Position numbers and translations under genes: made by a program
Source: Verrucomicrobiota bacterium
GTDB taxonomy: Bacteria; Verrucomicrobiota; Verrucomicrobiia; Limisphaerales; UBA9464
Direction of reading: 5' to 3'
NCBI GenBank assembly: GCA_026397675.1
Contig: JAPLUH010000487.1
Location: 1 to 7,982, forward strand
Length of the DNA: 7,982 nt
The notes under the pieces: model-generated
The model's input: only the letters and a program-made list of their open reading frames with translations
What the model was told of the DNA's origin: nothing
The model's database searches: none
Shown: one piece after another, positions 1 to 6,490 of the stretch
How the letters are laid out: each line of letters starts with the position of its first letter
Position numbering within the stretch: position 1 is the first letter of the stretch

Positions 1-3000
1 TTGGCCAACAATCGTAAAGGCCTGCAAGACGACGACGGAGACCCCTCGGACTGGATCGAGCTCAGCAACCCGAACCCCTACCGCCTCAATCTCGACGGTT
101 TCCAACTCACCGACGATCTCACGCAGCCCACACACTGGAGATTCCCGGCGGTACGAATCCCAGCCCTCGGTCGCCTCATCGTCTTCGCCTCGGGCAAAGA
201 TCATCGCGACCCAACCGCACCGCTGCATACCGACTTCAAGTTGAGCGCCGGAGGTGAGCTGCTAACCCTGCTGGCCCCGGATGGAAAAACGGTGATCCAA
301 CAAATCCCGGCCAATTTCCCGACCATCAAGACCTTCCCTCCCCAGCGGCCAGACATTAGCTACGGCCTCGGCACCAACGGCGCCTGGGGGTTCTTTCGGA
401 CACCGACACCCGGCAACACCAACGGCCCCAGCTTCGCAGGCATCGTGGCCGACACGTCCTTTAGCGTGGACCGTGGCTTCCAGAGCGCGCCGATCGCAGT
501 GGTCATCACTTCGACGACTCCCGGAGCGGTGATCCGCTACACAGTGGATCGCAGCACCCCAAGCCCTACCAGCGGCCTCATCTACAACGGCCCCATCACC
601 CTCAGCAACACCACCACGCTCCGGGCGGCAGCCTTTCGGGAAGGGTGGGCTCCGACGGATGTCGATTCGCACACCTACCTGTTTGCGACCGACATCTTGG
701 CCAATCCATTGATGCGGACCAGTATCACCAAAGACCCCACCTACGCCCCCCAACTCAAGGCGTCCCTCACCGACCTGCCCAGCATTAGCCTCGCCTCCCG
801 CGAGACGATTAATGACACCACCGAAGTAGGGACCTCCTTCGAATGGATCGGCAACAACGGCAAGCCCGGCATTCAAGAAGACTGCGGTATCCAACGCTTC
901 GGCGGAGCCTTCACCGACTTCGCTAAGAAGAGCTTCCGCCTCTATTTCCGGGCCCAATACGGAGCTGCGAAACTCAAGCACCCTCTCTTTGATGGCTTCG
1001 ATCGCGGGCTAGCCCCCGTCGAGGAATTCGACCAACTCGAACTGCGCAGCGGGTCCCATGACATGGCCATGCGGGGATTCTATCTCTCCAATCCCGTCAC
1101 AGACGACACGCTCCTAGAGATGGGCCAATTGAATCCCCATGGCCGCTTCGTACACCTCTACATCAACGGTATTTATTGGGGCGTCTACCACTTGCGCGAA
1201 CGTTGGGGAGCCTCGATGCACGCCAGTTACCTGGGCGGCGACAAGAACGACTACGAATCGATCAACGGAAACTGGAACGTCGGTGGATGGGCCGACCCGG
1301 GCACTCCCTACGATGGCGACGGCACCGTCTGGAAACGCATCAAAAGCCTGCGTGGTTCGTACCGTGAGGTCCGAGGTTGGCTCGATGTGCCCCAATACAT
1401 CGACTACATGCTTATGTGGATGTTCGGTGGCAGCGAGGACGAGTACCGCGCCGTCGGGCCCACGGTGCTGGGCAGTGGCATGAAGTTTCTCCTGAACGAC
1501 TCCGACGGCTGGTTCTGCGGCCCTTGGTATTGTGCCGCCGACGACCGCACCCAGCGCACCAGTGCAGCCCGAGGCCCTGGCGACGGCCCAGGAGGACTGC
1601 TCTCCAAGCTCGTTGCCGAGGGGGATCCGGAGTTTCGCACTCTCTTGGCCGACCACATCCACCGGGCGCTCTTCAACGGCGGCCCGCTGACATCCGAACG
1701 GGTCATCGCCCGACTCCAGGCCCGCTCCGATGAACTCGCCCGACCCTTCCTCACCGAATCAGCCCGCTGGAACTACCTGACGCCCGCCGTCTGGGCTCAG
1801 CGGCGCGACTACGCCAGAACGAACTGGCTCGCCCGACGCACCACCGAGGTGATCGGACAGTGGCGTTCGGCCGGATTTTATCCGTCGGTGGCCGCGCCCC
1901 GACTCACTCAGAATGGAGGCGTCGTCTCCAACGGCTTTACCCTCGGCATCATCGGACCCACGACGGGCACGGTGCTCTACACCACTGACGGCTCCGATCC
2001 GCGCCTGCCCGGCGGACAGGTATCTCCGAAGGCCCAGAGCTATGGCACCGGCCAGAGCCTGCTCACCCTGGTGCCCGCCGGAAGCCGGTGGCGCTGGTAC
2101 ACCGACGAGGTGGGTCTCGGCTCCAGCGCAGCGGTCGCCGGGACCGGGTTGTGGTCGATCACCAACTGGAAACACCCATCTTTTGTCGACTCCACCTGGT
2201 CCGAGGGCCCCGCACAACTGGGCTACGGCGAGGGCGACGAGGCCACTGTGATCCCGTTTGGACCCAACGCCGCCCAGAAATGGGTCACCGCCTACTTTCG
2301 CAAGCGCTTCTCCGTGGCTGCCAACACAGTCGTCACAGGCCTTCAACTGCGTCTCAAACGCGATGACGGTGCCATCGTCTATCTCGATGGCCGGGAAATC
2401 ACCCGAAGCTCTATGCCCACCGGAACGGTGTTGGCCAATACACTCGCCAGCAACCCTTCGGACGATGGCCAGGGCTTCGTCGAAATCCCGCTATACCTGA
2501 GCACCTTGGCCTCCGGAGACCACGTCCTCAGTGTGGAACTCCACCAATCGGCGGTCTCCTCCAGCGACGCCAGCTTCGATCTCGAACTCAACGCCACCGT
2601 CGTGGGCGGTGCCGTCGGAGGCACCCTGCCCGTCCTCGATCGCAGCACCCTGGTGAAACTGCGCGCGCGTTCCGGCTCCAATTGGTCGGCGCTCAACTCA
2701 GCATTCTTCCAAGTGGGTACCAACCCCGTGGTGCCGGGCGAGGTCGTGTTCAGCGCGCTGAATGTCCAACCCTCAGGCCCCAGCGACACCGAGTACCTGG
2801 AGCTTCAGAATATTTCGACGCGGGCCGTGAACCTGCGTGGGTGCGCCTTTACCGACGGGATCGACTTTGGCTTTCCCTCCGACCGCGACGAGGTGCTGGC
2901 CGCCGGTGAGCGTCGAGTGCTGGTTCGAAACGTCTTCGGGTTCCGCCAGCGATTCGGGATCGACGTGCCGGTGGCTGGCATCTACCGGGGCAGCCTCAAC

Positions 3001-3549
3001 AATGGCGGCGAAACTCTCACTCTGTCCGATGCCCGCGGCCTCAAGCTCAGCGAAGCAGCCTACGATCGATCCGATGCCTGGCCCCAGCCCGCGGGATTGG
3101 GATGGACTCTTATCTTAGCCGATCCGGAGCGCTCCCTCTCCGACCCGTTGGCCTGGCGGGCGAGTGCCCTGCCTGAAGGCAGCCCTGGAACCACCGACGG
3201 CATCGGATTCACCGGCATCGCCGCGGCCGATCCTGACGGAGATGGTCTCCCCAACCTCTTAGAATACGCCCTGGGCTCCAAGACGGATGACCCCGCATCG
3301 CCGGGTCGATGGTTTCCGGAAATCGACGCCTCGGGGCGGATTGTGCTCCAGGTACCCCGCGACCTACGGGCCACCGAGGTCGTACTCCATGTCGAAAGTT
3401 CCTCGGACTTGCGCACCTGGCAGCCAGCCACCCGTTTTCTCCAACAACCCCTTGGCGACGGACGGGCCGTAGAATTCTGGGGCCGGGTTTCGACCGCCCC
3501 AGGCATTCCAATCTTCCTGCGCCTCAACGCCCGCAGCCTGCGTCCCTGA
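1..3549 (+). CDS. Large multidomain CotH-kinase / lamin-tail secreted protein (5'-truncated)
   Basis: The visible 1182 residues are the C-terminal part of a longer protein. The frame is open at base 1 and the first residues (ANNRKGLQDDDGDPSDWIEL) already lie inside a lamin-tail domain, so the TTG at base 1 is probably an internal Leu codon, and a signal peptide is expected upstream. Domains in order: lamin-tail 1 (about 1-140); chitobiase C-terminal-like beta module (152-227, with 'GAVIRYTVDRSTPSP'); CotH kinase-like region (about 255-560, with NGIYWGVYHLRERW at 389-402); a second chitobiase-C-like module whose halves (636-676 and 872-906) flank a galactose-binding-like domain (about 682-868, 'QLGYGEGDEATVIPFGPN'); lamin-tail 2 (about 911-1040); and a C-terminal DPDGDGLPNLLEYALGS region (1077 onward). 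CotH proteins are atypical protein kinases. Here the usual DW..NN segment reads SEDEYR (478-483), while a D-x-D survives at 500-502, so activity is uncertain. C506 and C511 could form a disulfide. It is probably exported to the surface; the substrate is unknown. The family call is firm, the role is not. Confidence 0.92.
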   Translation: MANNRKGLQDDDGDPSDWIELSNPNPYRLNLDGFQLTDDLTQPTHWRFPAVRIPALGRLIVFASGKDHRDPTAPLHTDFKLSAGGELLTLLAPDGKTVIQQIPANFPTIKTFPPQRPDISYGLGTNGAWGFFRTPTPGNTNGPSFAGIVADTSFSVDRGFQSAPIAVVITSTTPGAVIRYTVDRSTPSPTSGLIYNGPITLSNTTTLRAAAFREGWAPTDVDSHTYLFATDILANPLMRTSITKDPTYAPQLKASLTDLPSISLASRETINDTTEVGTSFEWIGNNGKPGIQEDCGIQRFGGAFTDFAKKSFRLYFRAQYGAAKLKHPLFDGFDRGLAPVEEFDQLELRSGSHDMAMRGFYLSNPVTDDTLLEMGQLNPHGRFVHLYINGIYWGVYHLRERWGASMHASYLGGDKNDYESINGNWNVGGWADPGTPYDGDGTVWKRIKSLRGSYREVRGWLDVPQYIDYMLMWMFGGSEDEYRAVGPTVLGSGMKFLLNDSDGWFCGPWYCAADDRTQRTSAARGPGDGPGGLLSKLVAEGDPEFRTLLADHIHRALFNGGPLTSERVIARLQARSDELARPFLTESARWNYLTPAVWAQRRDYARTNWLARRTTEVIGQWRSAGFYPSVAAPRLTQNGGVVSNGFTLGIIGPTTGTVLYTTDGSDPRLPGGQVSPKAQSYGTGQSLLTLVPAGSRWRWYTDEVGLGSSAAVAGTGLWSITNWKHPSFVDSTWSEGPAQLGYGEGDEATVIPFGPNAAQKWVTAYFRKRFSVAANTVVTGLQLRLKRDDGAIVYLDGREITRSSMPTGTVLANTLASNPSDDGQGFVEIPLYLSTLASGDHVLSVELHQSAVSSSDASFDLELNATVVGGAVGGTLPVLDRSTLVKLRARSGSNWSALNSAFFQVGTNPVVPGEVVFSALNVQPSGPSDTEYLELQNISTRAVNLRGCAFTDGIDFGFPSDRDEVLAAGERRVLVRNVFGFRQRFGIDVPVAGIYRGSLNNGGETLTLSDARGLKLSEAAYDRSDAWPQPAGLGWTLILADPERSLSDPLAWRASALPEGSPGTTDGIGFTGIAAADPDGDGLPNLLEYALGSKTDDPASPGRWFPEIDASGRIVLQVPRDLRATEVVLHVESSSDLRTWQPATRFLQQPLGDGRAVEFWGRVSTAPGIPIFLRLNARSLRP

Positions 3550-3588
3550 GGAGAATCGGAACGCCCAATTGGCGCTTCCCTCTCGACA

Positions 3589-3618
3589 GGGGCCGATCCG
3601 GGACCACTATCCGGCCCC
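3589..3618 (+). promoter_or_regulatory. GC-rich inverted repeat just upstream of asd
   Basis: GGGGCCG at 3589-3595 is the exact reverse complement of CGGCCCC at 3612-3618, giving a seven-base-pair stem with a 16-base loop. If the C at 3611 is bulged, two further A-T pairs can be added. The right arm ends six bases before the asd ATG. No T-run follows, so it is not a classical intrinsic terminator. It could separate the large CotH gene from asd, or structure the asd leader. Both roles are inference. Confidence 0.35.
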
Positions 3619-3624
3619 TACTTT

Positions 3625-4635
3625 ATGAAGAGCAGTCCCCATGTGGCCGTCGTCGGCGCCACCGGTGCCGTCGGCATCGAGATGATCCGGACCCTAGAGC
3701 GCCGCAACTTCCCTGTCGGCAAATTGACCCTGCTGGCCTCGGCCCGCTCGGTCGGCAAAAAGCTCACCTTCCGGGGCACTGAAATCACCGTCCAGGAGTT
3801 GACCCATGACGCCTTCGCCGGGATCGACATCGCTCTCTTCAGCGCCGGCGGATCCATTTCGCGCGACTACGCCCCGTCTGCGGTCAAGGCCGGCTGCGTG
3901 GTGGTCGACAACTCCAGCTACTTCCGCCAAGACCCGACCGTCCCGCTGGTCGTTCCTGAGATCAACGCGGCCGACGTGGCCTCGCATCAGGGCATCATCG
4001 CCAACCCGAACTGTACCACCGCCATTAGCCTGATGGCCTTGTACCCGCTGCACCAGGCATTCGGCGTGAAGCGCATCTTCGCCTCGAGCTACCAGGCCGT
4101 TTCCGGCACCGGCGCCAAGGCCATCGAAGAGCTGGAGAAGCAAGTCGGCCAAATTGTGCGCAGCCAACCAGTGACCCGCGAGGTCTACCCGCACCAAATC
4201 GCCTTCAACGTCCTGCCGCAGGTCGATTCGTTCCTGGACTCCGGCTATACCAAGGAAGAGATGAAGCTCGAGAACGAGGGACGCAAAATCATGCATCACC
4301 CGGGTTTCAAGGCCTCGGTCACCTGCGTGCGTGTTCCCGTGTACCGCTCTCACTCCGTGGCCGTCAGTGCTGAATTCGACCGGCCCATCACCGTTGAAGC
4401 TGCCCGTGCGGTCCTGCTCAAGGCCCCGGGCCTCGACGTGGTGGACAACCCGTCGGCCTCCCAATACCCGATGCCCCTGCACACCTCCGAAAAGGACAAC
4501 TGTGCCGTCGGCCGAATTCGCATGGACTGCGCCCTAGAGAACGGCCTGGCCTTCTGGATTTGCGGCGACCAACTGCTCAAGGGGGCTGCTCTCAATGCGG
4601 TACAAATCGCCGAAGAGCTCCTAAAGCTGAAGTGA
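3625..4635 (+). CDS. asd: Aspartate-semialdehyde dehydrogenase
   Basis: This cytoplasmic enzyme reduces L-aspartyl-4-phosphate with NADPH to L-aspartate 4-semialdehyde. That is the branch point to lysine and diaminopimelate (cell wall), threonine and methionine. The 336 residues match the usual family length. The N-terminal Rossmann nucleotide-binding loop is GATGAVG at 11-17. The catalytic cysteine is Cys130 in NPNCTT. The substrate-binding Arg236 and catalytic His243 lie in RVPVYRSHS with the family spacing of seven. SYQAVSGTGAKAIEEL is also typical of bacterial ASADH. All key residues are present, so it should be active. ATG at 3625 is the only ATG/GTG/TTG in frame after the preceding stop, and it lacks a recognisable ribosome-binding site. 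A GC-rich hairpin ends six bases before it. It lies 75 bases after one CotH gene and about 80 before another. No aspartokinase or dap gene is in view. Confidence 0.97.
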   Translation: MKSSPHVAVVGATGAVGIEMIRTLERRNFPVGKLTLLASARSVGKKLTFRGTEITVQELTHDAFAGIDIALFSAGGSISRDYAPSAVKAGCVVVDNSSYFRQDPTVPLVVPEINAADVASHQGIIANPNCTTAISLMALYPLHQAFGVKRIFASSYQAVSGTGAKAIEELEKQVGQIVRSQPVTREVYPHQIAFNVLPQVDSFLDSGYTKEEMKLENEGRKIMHHPGFKASVTCVRVPVYRSHSVAVSAEFDRPITVEAARAVLLKAPGLDVVDNPSASQYPMPLHTSEKDNCAVGRIRMDCALENGLAFWICGDQLLKGAALNAVQIAEELLKLK

Positions 4636-4716
4636 CCCCGTCGGGACAGAGATTTACGAGGTTGTCACATCCTTCGGCTTGAACTCTGAACCCAGCAGTC
4701 AACGCTGGTGCCTGTG

Positions 4717-6381
4717 ATGGCTCGCCGGATTTTGATCTTAACGGTGGCTGGTTTCCTCATTGGGGAACCGGTGACACGGCCCGTATTTGGCGCCGAGGCT
4801 CCAGGGCCGAGCCCAGCAAACTCTCAGGCGACAACCCAGCCTCCCAAGCCCGGTTCAAAACGGGCCCGCCAGATGGCCGATGACGCCGCGGCCGAAGGGC
4901 TCTTCAGCGGACCCATCCAACGGTTTGTCATCACCTTCGCACCGGCCGAGATTCAGAAGTTGCGAGACAACCCTCGCAGCCCCGTCCAGGCGACCGTGAC
5001 CGTGGGCACCAACCGCTTTGAAAAGGTGCTCGTGCATGTCAAAGGGTCGGCCGGCAGCACCCGGGGCGTCGACGACAACCCCGCCCTGACGCTCAACTTC
5101 GACAAGCTCACCCCTGGCCAGCGGTTCAGCGGGATGGACAAAATCCATCTCAACAACTCCGTCCAAGATCCGTCTCTCCTGAGCGAGCAACTCGGCCGAC
5201 ACCTCTACCAAAAGGTGGGCATCCCCACTGCCCGGGCCACCCAGGCGCTCGTCAGTTTCGATGGCCGCGAACTCGGCCCCTATGTGCTCAAAGAAGGCTA
5301 CAACCGCAGCTTTTTGCGCCGCCATTATCCCGACCCCTCGGGCAATTTCTACGACGGCGGATTCGTCCGCGACATCGACCAAGACCTCGACCGCGACACC
5401 GGCGACGGCCCGCTCGATTACAAGGACCTTCAAAAACTCCGCGATGCGGCCGACCTCAGCGACCTCCGTCGACGTGAGACCGCTCTGGAATCGATCTTGA
5501 ATGTCGATCGCTTCATCACCGAGTCGGCTCTTCAGGCCCTGCTCGTGGATTGGGACGGATACGGCAACAACCGGAACAACTACCGCATTTACTTCGAACC
5601 CCGCACCGGCAAAGCCACCTTCCAACCGCACGGCATGGACCAATTGCTGGGGAACATCGGGAAGGACCTGGAGCTCCCGGGCGGCGGCCTATTGTCCCGG
5701 CAATTGTTCGATGTGCCGGCCTACCGCGACCGCTTCTACTCGGAGATCGATCGCCTGCTCCGAGACGTGTTCACGACAGAGATCCTCGACGCCCATTTCA
5801 AACGCGTCGGCGCTCGCCTCATGCCCATGATCCAGTCGCTGCCGCAGGATCAGCGGGAATGGCGCAGCGAAGCCATTCACTCCTTTCAAGACCGCGCCTT
5901 CCGCCGTATCGAAATTGCCAAGTCGCGCCTCGAATCACAGCCCAAGCCCATCCGCTTCGAGGTCGGTGGCGTCACGGCCCTCGCGCGGTGGCAACCCCGC
6001 TATCAGCGCGGCCAGGTCAAGATGGAGCCCGCTCAACTCGGAGACCTCGACACCCTCTACATCCAGGCACAAGCGCCGGACTCCGTCGCCTCGTTCCGAG
6101 CCATGATCCGGCTACCCATCGGCAAGTACGAGGTGCGCGGCCGCATTCGCACCCGAGGCGTGCAGGCGGCCCCGGATCAACGTTACCCGGGCGGTGCATC
6201 CTTTCGACTCAGTGGCGGCGAGCACGCCCGACTCTTTACCGGCGACACCGAGTGGACCGAATTCGTTCACTCCTTTCAAATCCACGACCCGCGCGACATC
6301 GAATTGGTGGCCGAGATTCGCGCCCATGCCGGCGAAGTCTGGTTCGACCTGAAGTCGATGCATCTCAAGATGGTGCCCTGA
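4717..6381 (+). CDS. CotH kinase family protein with signal peptide and C-terminal beta module
   Basis: Counting from ATG 4717 the product has 554 residues. The N-terminus MARRILILTVAGFLIGEP followed by VFGAEA looks like a Sec signal peptide with probable cleavage near residue 25-28, followed by a Pro/Ser/Thr/Gln-rich linker. The CotH fold then runs to about residue 400. Supporting motifs are VKGSAGSTRG (Lys109), IHLNNSVQDPSLLSEQL, LGPYVLKEGYNRSFLRRHY, the catalytic/metal segment DWDGYGNNRNNY (278-289) and PHGMDQLL (Asp308), the last being a known-looking variant of the family WDxD. Unlike the upstream CotH protein, the core residues appear intact, so it may be a working secreted kinase; the substrate is unknown. 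Residues 413-554 form a separate, probably beta-sandwich region (RFEVGGVTALARWQPRY onward), perhaps carbohydrate-binding. A GTG at 4708 would add three residues. I prefer ATG 4717 because it gives a compact MARR n-region. Neither start has a clear Shine-Dalgarno. It follows asd by 81 bases. Confidence 0.92.
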   Translation: MARRILILTVAGFLIGEPVTRPVFGAEAPGPSPANSQATTQPPKPGSKRARQMADDAAAEGLFSGPIQRFVITFAPAEIQKLRDNPRSPVQATVTVGTNRFEKVLVHVKGSAGSTRGVDDNPALTLNFDKLTPGQRFSGMDKIHLNNSVQDPSLLSEQLGRHLYQKVGIPTARATQALVSFDGRELGPYVLKEGYNRSFLRRHYPDPSGNFYDGGFVRDIDQDLDRDTGDGPLDYKDLQKLRDAADLSDLRRRETALESILNVDRFITESALQALLVDWDGYGNNRNNYRIYFEPRTGKATFQPHGMDQLLGNIGKDLELPGGGLLSRQLFDVPAYRDRFYSEIDRLLRDVFTTEILDAHFKRVGARLMPMIQSLPQDQREWRSEAIHSFQDRAFRRIEIAKSRLESQPKPIRFEVGGVTALARWQPRYQRGQVKMEPAQLGDLDTLYIQAQAPDSVASFRAMIRLPIGKYEVRGRIRTRGVQAAPDQRYPGGASFRLSGGEHARLFTGDTEWTEFVHSFQIHDPRDIELVAEIRAHAGEVWFDLKSMHLKMVP

Positions 6382-6384
6382 GGC

Positions 6385-6398
6385 AGCTCGACCGAGCT
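6385..6398 (+). other. Small inverted repeat after the second CotH gene
   Basis: AGCTCG and CGAGCT are exact reverse complements separated by two bases. In practice this is a five-base-pair stem with loop GACC, beginning four bases after the stop codon. The downstream sequence is pyrimidine-rich but has no T-run, so it is at best a weak terminator or mRNA 3'-end stabiliser. Confidence 0.25.
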
Positions 6399-6417
6399 AT
6401 CGGACTCTTCCCCGTCC

Positions 6418-6438
6418 CTCGATTCTCGATTCTCTATT
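6418..6438 (+). repeat. Three tandem heptamers (CTCGATT, CTCGATT, CTCTATT)
   Basis: Two identical copies of CTCGATT are followed by a third with one change (G to T). They lie in the non-coding spacer between the CotH and glycerate kinase genes. Such short tandem arrays can vary in copy number by slippage. With three copies, chance remains possible. Confidence 0.5.
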
Positions 6439-6490
6439 CGCCGTCCCCCAACTTGCCGAGAGGCCCCCGTGCGGACCACCCTCGCGGTCG

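Noticed and set aside
1..3. TTG at base 1 as the true start of the large CotH protein
   Set aside because: The following residues lie in the middle of a lamin-tail domain and there is no signal peptide, so the gene almost certainly begins upstream of the window.
3562..3574. Palindrome around CCAATTGG as an operator before asd
   Set aside because: Only eight bases are perfectly symmetric and the flanks need a bulge; no known operator matches, so chance is likely.
3694..4482. 262-residue open frame on the minus strand opposite asd
   Set aside because: asd has all catalytic motifs on the + strand. The antisense frame has no recognisable domain and reflects GC-biased codon positions.
4636..4646. 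CCC-GTC-GGG hairpin after asd as a terminator
   Set aside because: The stem has only three pairs around a three-base loop, with no T-run.
4662..4690. TTGTCA as a -35 box of a promoter for the second CotH gene
   Set aside because: The -10 position at 17-base spacing reads TCTGAA, only three of six consensus bases, which is not enough to call a promoter.
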